Assembly: GCF_009765355.1 (NCBI RefSeq)
Contig: NZ_VTHK01000055.1
Coordinates: 1 to 55,174 of the forward strand
Source: Amycolatopsis anabasis
GTDB taxonomy: Bacteria; Actinomycetota; Actinomycetes; Mycobacteriales; Pseudonocardiaceae
Direction: 5' to 3'
Length of the DNA stretch: 55,174 bases
The translations under genes were made by a program, and so were the position numbers. Of the stretch, positions 1 through 9,264 are shown piece by piece (the stretch's first letter is position 1; each line of letters starts with the position of its first letter). The notes under the pieces were generated by a model. The model was not told where the DNA came from. It saw only the letters and a program-made list of their open reading frames with translations, and did no database searches.

Positions 1-79
1 CCATGATCCACATCCTCACTCACACGAGGAGCCTCCATCAGACCCGGGGCGGTTCACCTTGCCATTCCTTTACCCTCGG

Positions 80-568
80 GTCATCATCGCTCCTGCGAGG
101 AGTTACAACGTCGACTACTGGTGGCGTACCCAGCTCGGGCACACCGGTCATCATCGCTCCTGCGAGGAGTTACAACTGGATGGTCCCGGACAGGATCAGC
201 GCGGGCTCGAGGGTCATCATCGCTCCTGCGAGGAGTTACAACTCCACGACTTCCGCCGCATCGGACACCGCTTTGCTGGTCCTCATCGCTCCTAGGAGGA
301 GTTACAACTCAAGGTCGAAGTCGTCGCCGGGATCGCCGAGCCGCGTCGTCCTCGCTCCTACAAGGAGTTACAACTAGACGTGGATCGCGCACCGCGCCGC
401 GATACCCCGCGTCCCCATCGCTCCTCGGAGGAGTTACAACCCCTGAGCCCTGGACTGCAGGATGACCGTGATCGGGTCCTCAACCACACCTACGAGGAAT
501 TACAACGTGATCGCTTACGACGGTTCGCACGCGACCGCGAGGGTCATCATTGCTCCTACGAGGAGTTA
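80..568 (+). CRISPR. Orphan CRISPR-like array, left part (7 repeats plus the 5' part of an interrupted one)
   Basis: Thirty-base repeats start at 80, 147, 213, 279, 345, 411, 476 (31 nt) and 543, separated by 35-37 base unique spacers. The repeat begins GTC(C/A)TCATCG, has a central stem CTCCT-NNN-AGGAG and ends GTTACAAC. The first three copies are identical; the copy at 476 is degenerate and has lost the stem. A possible further degenerate copy lies at about 12-40. The copy at 543 is cut after GTTA by an insertion sequence and resumes at 1682. An ending resembling a type I/III crRNA 8-nt handle suggests transcription left to right (inference); the leader would lie outside the window. No cas gene is visible. 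Confidence 0.82.
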
Positions 569-1679
569 TTGACGGGTAACTCATTGTTGGCGTGGTCGTT
601 GGTTGGGGTATGAAGGTTAGGTTGGTGGACGCGAAGCGGCTTTCCCCTCCGTCGCAGGAGGATCTGCGGCGGAGGGTGGTGGCCGCGGTCGAGTCTGGGC
701 GCAGCCAGGTCGAGGTGGCGGAGTTGTTCGGGGTGTCGCTGCGGTCGGTGTCGCGGTGGGTGAATGCGTTCCGCCATAACGGGAATCGGGCGCTGGATGC
801 GGGGAAACGGGGGCGGCGTCCGGGTGAGCAGAAGAGCCTGCAGCCGCGGCAGGAGGCCCGGGTGAAGCGGGCGGTGCTGGGCAAGTATCCCGACCAGCTG
901 GCCCTGCCGGGGTTGGTGTGGACTCGCGGGCAGGTCGCGGAGCTGATCCATCGCTGGTTCGGGATCAGGTTGTCGCGGGTGACGATCGGGAAGTATCTGC
1001 GCTCGTGGGGCTCTCGCCGCAGAAGCCGATCCGGGTGGCCTATGAGAAGAATCCCGAGGCGGTGCAGGCCTGGCTTGAGCAGCGGTACCCGGCGATCGCC
1101 GCGCAAGCCAAGCGGGACAACGGCGTGGTGCTGTGGCTGGATCAGACCGGGTTGCGCTCGGACGCGGCGGTGGCCGCGACCTGGGCACCGGTCGGGCAGA
1201 CCCCGGTGGTGCCCAAGACCGGTAAACGGTTCATGGTCAACGCCATGTGCGCACTATCGAACAAGGGCGAGTTGTACTTCACCGTGTTCGAGGGCGGCTT
1301 CAACGTCCACGTGATGATCACATTTCTGGAGCGGCTAGTGCGGCACCTCGATCGCAAGATCCACCTGATCGTGGACGGACATCCCTCACACCGAGCCCAC
1401 CTCCTGCGGGACTGGCTGGCCGAACGGCACGAGCGCATCGAGATGCACTTCCTGCCCGGCTACGCCCCCGAGCTCAACCCCGTCGAACTGCTCAACGCCG
1501 ACCTCAAACACCACGTCACCGCAAGGACAAGCCCTCGCAACCAGGCGGAACTGGCCGACGGCGCACGCACCCACCTACGCCGCCGCCAGAACCAACCCGA
1601 CCGTGTCAAAGCCCTATTCGGCAAGGACGAAGTCCGCTACGCCGCAGACTGACTACGACATATTTACCTTACCTATCAA
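569..1679 (+). mobile_element. IS630-family insertion sequence inserted in a CRISPR repeat
   Basis: The element is 1111 bp. Its ends form an imperfect terminal inverted repeat: TTGACGGGTAA at 569-579 and, read on the other strand from 1679, TTGATAGGTAA. A TA dinucleotide flanks each end (567-568 and 1680-1681), the target duplication expected of IS630/Tc1-mariner elements. Removing the element and one TA rebuilds a 30-base array repeat from 543-568 plus GAAC at 1682-1685, so the target was the GTTACAAC end of a repeat. Confidence 0.88.
610..1652 (+). CDS. IS630 family transposase, read through a -1 frameshift
   Basis: A DDE transposase for the surrounding element. The N-terminal frame begins at ATG 610 and carries a helix-turn-helix region (ELFGVSLRSVSRW) and a second one ending KYLRSWG. 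The catalytic frame continues with GLSPQKPIR and carries VVLWLDQTG (first Asp), LIVDGHPSH (second Asp) and YAPELNPVE (Glu), ending at 1652. The two frames join at the GGGG run 1007-1010, where a one-base backward slip restores family continuity. Several IS630 elements express transposase by such frameshifting, so this may be programmed rather than damage. All catalytic residues are present, so the element may be active. Confidence 0.85.
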
Positions 1680-1681
1680 TA

Positions 1682-2808
1682 GAACAGGTTCAGCGCCGCG
1701 TGCGGCACCCCGGGCGGAATGTCCTCATCGCTCCTACAAGGAGTTACAACCAGACGGTGGCCAGATCGCGACAGGTTTCCGGGATGTCGTCCTCATTGCT
1801 CCTACGAGGCGTTACAACCAGGACACCCCGGCCGCGCGGACGGTTTGCGCGACCTGTCCTCATCGCTCCTACAAGGAGTTACAGCCCCTCGGACGGCGCC
1901 AACTGTTTGGTCTTGCCCGAGGTCCTCGACGCTTCCTACGAGGAGTTACAACCAGCGCGCCGGCACGGCGATGTGGCGCAGCGTCTCCCGTACTTATCGC
2001 TCCTGCAAGGAGTTTCAACATCACTCGTGCCGCTTGCCGCAGCGTGTCGGACCAGTCCTCATCGTTCCTACGAGGAGTTACAACTTGTTCAGGAACACGG
2101 TCACCTCGTGCAACGTCCAGTCCTCATCGCTCCTACAAGGAGTTACAACGTCAGGTTGAGCGCGATCTGGACGTGGCGTACCTGGTCCTCATCGCTCCTG
2201 CGTGGAGTTACAACGTGATGACCTGGTGGGTGCCGTCGCCGAACTCCAGGGTCCTCATCGCTCCTAGAAGGAGTTACAACTTGTCTCACAGGGTGTTTCC
2301 GGGGTACGCGTCGCCGATCCTCATTGGTCCTACGAGGAGTTGCAACATCGTGAGGTTCCCGGAGCAGCCGACCTGCACGTGTCCTCGTCGCTCCTACAAG
2401 GAGTTACAACCAGCTGTGGGAACTGGTGCAGCGCCTGGCCAAGGCGGCGTCCTCATGGCTTCTACAAGGAGTTACAAATTGATCTGGTGGCCCAGCATGC
2501 CGAGCAGGCGCTTGGCCCTCATCGTTCCTGCAAAGAGTTACAACCAGACGGTGGCCAGATCGCGCCAGGTTTCCGGGGTGTCGTCTTATCGTTCCTGCAA
2601 GGAGTTGCAACGTGACCAGGTTCGTCCAGGCGGTCGACGAGGTGCCCGTCTTCATCGCCCTTTCAAGGAGTTGCACCTGCCGATCTGGGACATCGCTGCC
2701 CAAGTCGCGACGTCCTCATTGCTCCTACTAGGAGTTACAACTTGATCAGCGTGAACAGGCAGGGATCCACCTGGCAGGCCCCTTATTGCTCCTACGAGGT
2801 GCTACAAC
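1682..2808 (+). CRISPR. Orphan CRISPR-like array, right part (17 repeats)
   Basis: After the insertion sequence the array resumes with GAAC (1682-1685), a 35-base spacer, and repeats starting at 1721, 1789, 1856, 1922, 1990, 2055, 2120, 2185, 2251, 2317, 2381, 2449, 2515, 2583, 2648, 2712 and 2779; spacers are 34-38 bases. Substitutions accumulate toward the right (2449, 2583, 2648 and 2779 are the most diverged), consistent with a trailer end here. The stem halves CTCCT and AGGAG are the best conserved part. Spacers 1751-1788 and 2545-2582 are near-duplicates with two mismatches. Several spacers keep an open frame like GC-rich coding DNA. No leader-like AT-rich sequence or cas gene follows. 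Confidence 0.82.
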
Positions 2809-2958
2809 GCGTATCAACGTTCAGGCTGGCCGCGCCCAGGAGGTCGTGCGGTACGTCGAGGCATGGGAACGCTTTCCGATATCGTCACCCGAGCACCATC
2901 GGCCCGCTGGGCCCCATCGAGGCCCCGAATCCTGCGTCGGTACCGTGCGCCAGCGAGC

Positions 2959-3120
2959 ATGGCGCACCTAACCGTGCTCGCGACGGGCGTCGGCATACTG
3001 CTCGTCCTGGCCTTAATCGTGGCGCTGCTAGTCTGCCGCAGATGCTTGCGGAGCGGCGGCGCGGGCTGCTGTGCTGAGGTGCCGGCCTGGCTTGGGCAGC
3101 AACTGTCCAGTGGTCAGTAG
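2959..3120 (+). CDS. Possible small single-pass membrane protein
   Basis: A 53-residue frame starts at ATG 2959. Residues 4-26 form a strongly hydrophobic stretch (VGILLVLALIVALLVC), followed by a Cys/Arg-rich segment with three further Cys. It ends convergently against the relaxase, overlapping its stop by a few bases. No clear ribosome site is visible, so it may be chance, although a long hydrophobic helix is less usual in random GC-rich frames. Function unknown. The rest of 2809-3113 shows nothing else I can support. Confidence 0.3.
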   Translation: MAHLTVLATGVGILLVLALIVALLVCRRCLRSGGAGCCAEVPAWLGQQLSSGQ

Positions 3121-6100
3121 CCCAGGTGCATGCCGCTGCCCTCGGCTTCGTCGACAACGTCGTCGAAGAAGTCCGCGCCCTCAGTCTCGCCCGCGGCGCG
3201 TCGTGCGTCGGTGGCGTCGTCCTGGGAATCGAGGAGCCCCTCGATCGCGTCGTCTCGCAGGTCTTCTTGCTGGTCTTCGGCTGCGGTTCGCCGGGCGGTG
3301 ACCTCGAGGTCGGCTTGGGACTGTGCGGTTTCGCGGTCGGGTCGGGTCATGAGCGGCCTCCATTGCTTGGTGATGTATTGCCAGGCTTCGGCTCGCACAC
3401 CGCTGCCGGGTTTGCGGCCGACAGGGGAGGACGCGTTGGTGCTGGTGATGCCGTAGGTTTCACGATACGCCGCGGCCAGCGACACGACGTGGTCCCAACG
3501 TCCGGCGGTGACGGGATCGGCGGGTCGTGGGCCTAGCCCTGCAGCCCACGATGGCTGCTCGCGCGCGACGGCTTCGCGCAGGGTCTGCATGCGCTCGAGG
3601 ATCTGGGCGTTGATCTCCGCGACGGCGGTGATCCTGCTGGCGTGGTCGCCCGGTGCGCCGAAGTCCGCCGTGGCCAGCCACGGCACCGCTGGGTGGTGGC
3701 CCTCGCCGTCGTCGTAGCGGCGTGTCAACTCCGCGACCAGTGCCTGGGCAGTGACGCGGAAATCGTCGAACGCATCGTCGGGCGGCTGTGCTGCGAGGCG
3801 TTCAGCGGCGTGGGCCAGGGCGGCGTCGACGTCCACGCCGAGGACTTGGCCACCGGCGGCGTGGCGCCACACCAGCTGCCACTCGCGATCATGCACTCCG
3901 GCTTCCGATGCCCGTTCGGTGACGATCGCCCGCCACCGCTGGATGTCGTCCGGGTGGGGATCGGCGGTGCGGGCAGGGGCTTCGTGGGTGCGGATGTGGG
4001 TGTTGATCCAGGAGGTCAGCACGGCCGCGGGGTCGCGGGCTCCGGCGAGGTTCGCCTGGCCCAGTACGCGGGGCACGAGCCGTTCGGCCTGCCAGCCTTG
4101 GTCTTGGGCGCGGCTGAGCGTGGCGGTTAAGGCTTGTTCGGCGGGGGCGTTGATCGCTTCCGGGAGGTGGCGCGCGAGGATGTCGAGGAAGCGGTCTTCG
4201 TCGCCGTCGCGGGCGACTTGGTCGTGCCAGCGGACCAGTTTGTCCATGCGGTCCTGGACGTACCGGTCGTCCTCGGTGTCGAAGACGAAGGCGTCGTCGA
4301 ATACCTCGTCGACCGCGTCGGCGACCGCCTCCTGCGCACGGGACGCGTCGTCCGCTTGCCCGCTGATCGCGGCCCATTGGGCGGTGAGGTCGCGCCACGC
4401 GTGGGTTTTCGCGTTGTTGCCGAGGGGTTCGAATCCGAGCGGCAGCGCGGGATCGGTGGCGTGTACGCCGTAGGTTTCCCGGTACGCGGCCGCGAGCCCG
4501 ATTACGGTGTCCCACCGCCGGGCGGCTGCCGGGTCGTCCGGTCGCGGCCCGAGGCCGGAGGCCCAGCGTGGCTGGTCGCGGATCACGTGGTCGCGCAACA
4601 CGTCGATGCGGGTGGCGATCTCGGCGTTGAGCGCGGCGAGGTTGTCCAGCCTGCCCTGGGTGAGGTCGAGTGCGCCGAAGGCCGGTTGTGTGAGCCAGGG
4701 CAAGGCCCGGTGGTAGCCCGCGCCGCGGTCGTGCTCGGCCCGGAGTTCGGCGGCTAGGGCGTTGGCGACGTAGGCGGCGTCGTCCATCGGGTCCTGCTCG
4801 ATGCGCGCCGCGAGCTGGTCGGCGGCCCGCGCCAGCGCGGGCACGGGGTCATGCCCGGTGGCCAGCGCTCCGGCGGCGCGGCGCCACACCAGCCCCCACT
4901 GCGGGGCTTTCGGGGTGGCGGCGGGGGCGTGGTTGAGCACGATCCGGCGCCACACCCGCACATCCTGGGCGCGCGGTTCGGCGGTGCGCGGGGGAGGATC
5001 GTGGCGGTGGATGTGGCGGGTGATCCGGGCGGCCAGGAGCGCGGCAGGGTCGTCGGCGTTGCCCATGCGGGTGTTCTCGGTGAGGCGGGCCACCAGGTGT
5101 TCGGCCTGCCATCCCCGGTCTTGCGCCTCGCCAAGCGCGTTGAGCAGGGCCATTTCGGCGGGGGCGTTGACCGCCTCGAGCAGATAATGCGCCACGATGT
5201 CGAGGTAGCGGTCCGCGTCGCCCTGGCGGGCGAGCTGGTCGTGCCGGGGCACCAGCACGTTCAGCGGTTCGGTGACATAGCGGGCCTCGGTGTCGAGGAA
5301 TTCGACCTCGTCGGTCACCTCGCTGGTGTCGTCGTCCGTGGCTGGGGTGGCGGTGTGCGTGCCCCAGCGGGTGGCCAGGTCCTGCCACGCCCGGGCCCGC
5401 AACCCTTGGCCCTCGGGTTGCTCGCCGAGCGGTTTGTCGGGATCGGTACCGGTGATGCCGTAGGTCTCGCGGTAGGCCGCGGCCAAGCCCACGAGCTCGT
5501 CCCACTGTTCGGCGGAGACCGGGTCCGGGGGCCGGGGTCCGAGCCGGGCTGCCCACCGGGGCTGGTCGCGGATCGCCGCGGCGCGCAACTCCTCGACCCG
5601 GTCCTTGATCGCCGCGTTCGTCTCGACCAGATACTTCCGGTGGCCGGGGTAGGTGTCCACGCGGCACAGGTCCGGTCTCGCTTGCCACGGAACGGCCCGC
5701 TGGTGGCCCTGGCCGGCTTCCCACTGTTGGGCCAGGTGGTTCACGAGTGCGTCGCGGGTGAACTCGTGGTCGCTCATCGGATCGTGACCCGGCCGGACAG
5801 CGAGCTCGCCGGCGGCCCGGGTGAGCGCGTTGTCGGCGTCGAGTCCGGCGGGCAGCGCGCCTGCGGCGTGCCGCCACACCAGCTCCCAGACCGGGTCCTC
5901 GACCGCGGCGGTGGGCACGATATTGTCCACGATCACGCGCCACCGCTTCACATCGGCCGGGCGTGGTTGCGCGGTGCGGGGTGGTGGTTCGCGCCCGGTG
6001 ATGTGCTTGGTGATGCGGGCTTGCAGGAGCGCGGCCGGATCGTCCGCGCGGTCCAGGGGCCCCCGGTTCGCGGCCCGCCGCAGCAGATGCTCCGCGTCCC

Positions 6101-9100
6101 AGCCGAAATCGTGGGCGTTGCGCAGGGTCTGCACGAGTGCGGGTTCGGCCTCGGTGCCGACGGCGGCGGGGGCGTGCCGGGACACCACTGCGGGGTAGTG
6201 GGCTTCGTCGTCGTAGCGGGCGGTGTAGTTGTACCGCAGGATCAGGGTCGCCATCGATTCTTCGCGGTGCTGGTTGTCCCGCAGCGTTTCGGTGGCCGAG
6301 ACCTCGGCGCCGGAGTGGTGCAGCACGCCGGTCAGCACCGCGCGGGCGGTCTGCGGGAGTGGGGTTTCCTGGTGGGCGTCGGCGACGTGGTGATGGGTGA
6401 TGACGTAGAGGAAGTTGTTCCACATCGCGCGGGTGATGCCGGGGTAGAACTGCTCAAGTGTCATGTTCGGCGGCACGAGGGTGTGGGCGTTGCCGCGGCT
6501 GGTCATGCCCTGCACCCGTTTCACCGTCGACGCGTACGCCAGCTCCACATTCGCGGCGACGTACCGTGCGGGCAGCACCACTTTCCCGCCGTGTTCGCGG
6601 TGCTGCACCGTGACTTTCCCGCTGGGGTGGACTTTCACCACGGTCCAGGTGTCGCCGTTCTTGACGAAATCCCGTCCGGACATCAGCGACAGCAGCCGCT
6701 CGTTCTCGCGGGTGACCACCCAGTCCCCAGCCGAGGCCATCGTCCCGTCGTGCAACGCCACCTCCCGGCCGCCCGCGATATCGCCCCGTTCGAGCCGCAG
6801 CGCGCGGGCCTCCAAGTTCAACCAGACCGTGTCCTCGTTGGTCGGCACGATCAGCAGCGACTCCTCGCCGGCGTCGAGGTCCGCGCGCCACGCGGCCCGG
6901 GCCGCGTCCCGCATCGTTTCCCGCGAGCCGTCGAGCACCAGGTCGTTGTCCAGGTAGTAGTCCAACCCGCGGGTGTCGCCGTCCCGGACTCGCAGCGAGG
7001 CCTTGGCCTGCTTGGCGGCGTCCGGGCCCTTGAAGCGGACGACCTCGCGGAACCGGATCGCGCCGACATCGTGCGCGATCAGCCGGACCACGCCACCGGC
7101 CTCCACCGAGGCCAGCTGGCGATCGTCCCCGACCAGCCGCACATCCGCGCCCCGCTTGAGCGCATACCGCACGACCCGGTACAGCGTATGCGTTCCGGCC
7201 ATCGCCGCCTCGTCGATGATTAGCACATCGCCCGGGGCGAAGGGGAACGCTCGATGCGCGAATCCGAACCTCAGCGCGGTCGTGACCTGGTGCAGCGTGT
7301 GCGGCTTCGCCTTGATCGACTTGCCGAGCTCGTGCGCGGCCCGCGCGCTGGGGCCGAACGCGTACACCTCGCCGCCGGTGCGGCGCCAGGCCTTCGCGAA
7401 CACCCGCATCGCCGTGGTTTTCCCCGCCCCGGCGGGGGCGAGCGCGAGCTGCACGCGCCGCCCGGACCGCGCGAACCCGGTGACCAGCCGCCGCTGACCA
7501 GCGTTGAGCCGAGCACCCTTGAGCGCGGCGTCGACGGTGCCCTGACGCAGCCGATGGCCACCGGTGCGGCGGGCCCAGGCCACCAAGTTGGCTTCTTCGC
7601 GCAGGGTTTGGGTGGTGGTGTAGCGGGTGGAGTTGTGCTCGATGAACACGCTTTCGCCGTCGCGGCGGCGCAGCGAGTCCGGTTCGGACACCAGCGACGG
7701 ACCCCGCAACGGCAGCGTGTCCTCCGCGTTCAGCACCGCGTCGGTGATCTCGGTGATCACCGCGTCCCGCTGTCCCGGTGCGACGCAGTAGCCCGCGGAT
7801 TGCCGATGAGCCTCGGCTTCGACGTTCCAGCGGGTGAAGTGGCTGTAGTTGTCCGAGACCGTGTATCGGGTCTGTTCTGCCAGGCCCGCGACCGGGACCT
7901 TGGCGAGTTTTTCCGGCCGACCGCGGAAGATCCGCGCGCTCAGGGTGTCCAGGACCTTGGGGTTGACGTGCTTCGCGGCGAACTGGCGCCACATCGCGGT
8001 GTGCTCGTCGAGGGTCTTGGGCAGCTTCTTGCCGGGCCGGTTGTCGTACTGGGCCTGCCGCTTGATCTCGAACAGTTCCTTCGGGGTGGGTTCCCGCTGA
8101 TGATGGGCGCGGAACTTCACGATCCGCCGCGCGCGAGCTTCCTCAACCTGTTGCGACCGTTTCGAAAACGCCCGGATCAGCACGACCGGGATTGCCGCGA
8201 GTTCCCACACCGGGCGAGTCATGTCGATCCCGCCGGCGCCGCGCTGCACCCAGCGGGCCCCGTGATCGCGGAACAGATCCCGCAGCCGGCTGTCGTAGTA
8301 CTCCGACACCGTCACCGCGGCCGCGTGCATCGTGCGACCGTCCAACGAGGTCCACTTGCCGTCCTCGGCGCGCTTGACCTTCGTGGAAATCGGCACGTGG
8401 GTGTGCAGGTGCGGGTCGCCGCTGCGGGCGTCCCAGTGCTCCCACAACGTCGCCGCGATCCCGACGATGTCCACCTGCGCCTCACCGTGGTTTCCCTTGC
8501 GGGTGAACGCGGTGTTCGCCTCCAGATAGGACAACGCGTCGCGGACCGCTTGGCGGTGCAGCGACACGATGAGATCCCGGCCCTGCTTGTCGGCCAGCGC
8601 GAAGGCCACCGACACCGACTTCGGTGGCTCGAACACCACCTCAAACCCAGCCACCGCGTTGCGCAGCGGCTTCTGCTTCTGCGCCAGCCACCGTTTCAGA
8701 TCATTGCCATCGACCGGGTCTTTGCCCGTGTCCTCCTTGAACGCCTTCACCTGCACCAGGCGGCGGATCTCGGCGCGGGTGTCCTCGTCGATCGGCGCCC
8801 CGGGGCGGCGGCCGTTGTCGCGGTTGTGCTTCTTGAACGCGGCGATGACCTCGCTGCGCAGATGATCGGTGCCGCCGTAGCGTGGGAACCGGCGACCGAG
8901 CCGGGTCGCCTGCTCGGCCTCGGCCGCGGACGCGCCATCGGCGATCATGTCCGCTTCGATCTCGTCGGCGTCGGGGTGGCGGCCCTCGCCGAACAGCGCG
9001 TTCATTTGGGCAGCGGTGACCTCGCCGGTCACCCCAAGCTCGTCGGCGCCGACGCCAAACCATTGGCCTGCCGGGTAACCATGGGAGAGGAAGTAATCAC

Positions 9101-9194
9101 TCAGCAACTCGCCGGGTTCGAGTTGCGCGTCGCCGCACGCGACGGAGCGAGTGAGGTACTCATGACCACCAGGGCTCAGCGTTCTGAACCCCAT
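3114..9194 (-). CDS. MobF-family conjugative relaxase/helicase (TrwC/TraI type) with triple C-terminal repeat
   Basis: Nicks the transferred strand at oriT and unwinds it during conjugation. I chose ATG 9194 because MGFRTLSPGGHEYLTR matches the usual relaxase N-terminus with its catalytic Tyr; upstream in-frame sequence is low-complexity. The metal-binding three-His motif (GDPHLHTH) is near residue 255, Walker A (APAGAGKTT) near 588, Walker B (IIDEAAMAG) near 660, and a late helicase motif (TVKRVQGMTSRG) near 890. From about residue 990 to 1970 three homologous blocks of roughly 310-340 residues follow, each opening with a RY-type motif and closing with LAAAYRETYG. At 2026 residues it is longer than many MobF proteins because of these repeats, whose role is unknown. 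Confidence 0.93.
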   Translation of the reverse strand: MGFRTLSPGGHEYLTRSVACGDAQLEPGELLSDYFLSHGYPAGQWFGVGADELGVTGEVTAAQMNALFGEGRHPDADEIEADMIADGASAAEAEQATRLGRRFPRYGGTDHLRSEVIAAFKKHNRDNGRRPGAPIDEDTRAEIRRLVQVKAFKEDTGKDPVDGNDLKRWLAQKQKPLRNAVAGFEVVFEPPKSVSVAFALADKQGRDLIVSLHRQAVRDALSYLEANTAFTRKGNHGEAQVDIVGIAATLWEHWDARSGDPHLHTHVPISTKVKRAEDGKWTSLDGRTMHAAAVTVSEYYDSRLRDLFRDHGARWVQRGAGGIDMTRPVWELAAIPVVLIRAFSKRSQQVEEARARRIVKFRAHHQREPTPKELFEIKRQAQYDNRPGKKLPKTLDEHTAMWRQFAAKHVNPKVLDTLSARIFRGRPEKLAKVPVAGLAEQTRYTVSDNYSHFTRWNVEAEAHRQSAGYCVAPGQRDAVITEITDAVLNAEDTLPLRGPSLVSEPDSLRRRDGESVFIEHNSTRYTTTQTLREEANLVAWARRTGGHRLRQGTVDAALKGARLNAGQRRLVTGFARSGRRVQLALAPAGAGKTTAMRVFAKAWRRTGGEVYAFGPSARAAHELGKSIKAKPHTLHQVTTALRFGFAHRAFPFAPGDVLIIDEAAMAGTHTLYRVVRYALKRGADVRLVGDDRQLASVEAGGVVRLIAHDVGAIRFREVVRFKGPDAAKQAKASLRVRDGDTRGLDYYLDNDLVLDGSRETMRDAARAAWRADLDAGEESLLIVPTNEDTVWLNLEARALRLERGDIAGGREVALHDGTMASAGDWVVTRENERLLSLMSGRDFVKNGDTWTVVKVHPSGKVTVQHREHGGKVVLPARYVAANVELAYASTVKRVQGMTSRGNAHTLVPPNMTLEQFYPGITRAMWNNFLYVITHHHVADAHQETPLPQTARAVLTGVLHHSGAEVSATETLRDNQHREESMATLILRYNYTARYDDEAHYPAVVSRHAPAAVGTEAEPALVQTLRNAHDFGWDAEHLLRRAANRGPLDRADDPAALLQARITKHITGREPPPRTAQPRPADVKRWRVIVDNIVPTAAVEDPVWELVWRHAAGALPAGLDADNALTRAAGELAVRPGHDPMSDHEFTRDALVNHLAQQWEAGQGHQRAVPWQARPDLCRVDTYPGHRKYLVETNAAIKDRVEELRAAAIRDQPRWAARLGPRPPDPVSAEQWDELVGLAAAYRETYGITGTDPDKPLGEQPEGQGLRARAWQDLATRWGTHTATPATDDDTSEVTDEVEFLDTEARYVTEPLNVLVPRHDQLARQGDADRYLDIVAHYLLEAVNAPAEMALLNALGEAQDRGWQAEHLVARLTENTRMGNADDPAALLAARITRHIHRHDPPPRTAEPRAQDVRVWRRIVLNHAPAATPKAPQWGLVWRRAAGALATGHDPVPALARAADQLAARIEQDPMDDAAYVANALAAELRAEHDRGAGYHRALPWLTQPAFGALDLTQGRLDNLAALNAEIATRIDVLRDHVIRDQPRWASGLGPRPDDPAAARRWDTVIGLAAAYRETYGVHATDPALPLGFEPLGNNAKTHAWRDLTAQWAAISGQADDASRAQEAVADAVDEVFDDAFVFDTEDDRYVQDRMDKLVRWHDQVARDGDEDRFLDILARHLPEAINAPAEQALTATLSRAQDQGWQAERLVPRVLGQANLAGARDPAAVLTSWINTHIRTHEAPARTADPHPDDIQRWRAIVTERASEAGVHDREWQLVWRHAAGGQVLGVDVDAALAHAAERLAAQPPDDAFDDFRVTAQALVAELTRRYDDGEGHHPAVPWLATADFGAPGDHASRITAVAEINAQILERMQTLREAVAREQPSWAAGLGPRPADPVTAGRWDHVVSLAAAYRETYGITSTNASSPVGRKPGSGVRAEAWQYITKQWRPLMTRPDRETAQSQADLEVTARRTAAEDQQEDLRDDAIEGLLDSQDDATDARRAAGETEGADFFDDVVDEAEGSGMHLGY

Positions 9195-9264
9195 CACTAC
9201 CACCACAGTACCTCGCATCCGATGCGATTCGCCGCCTGAGTCAGAGCATCTGCAAGAGGTCCTG

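Noticed and set aside
3..465. Long frames through the repeat array encoding repeated SSLLRGVTT- or APARSYN-like peptides
   Set aside because: They arise because repeat plus spacer is often 66 bases, a multiple of three; they have no ribosome sites and drift between frames.
4426..4436. GGTTCGAATCC, resembling a tRNA T-loop
   Set aside because: It lies inside the relaxase coding sequence and no cloverleaf can be built around it.
4851..9239. Two long plus-strand frames (790 and 661 codons) antisense to the relaxase
   Set aside because: They mirror the GC-rich codon pattern of the relaxase on the other strand and contain no recognisable domain.
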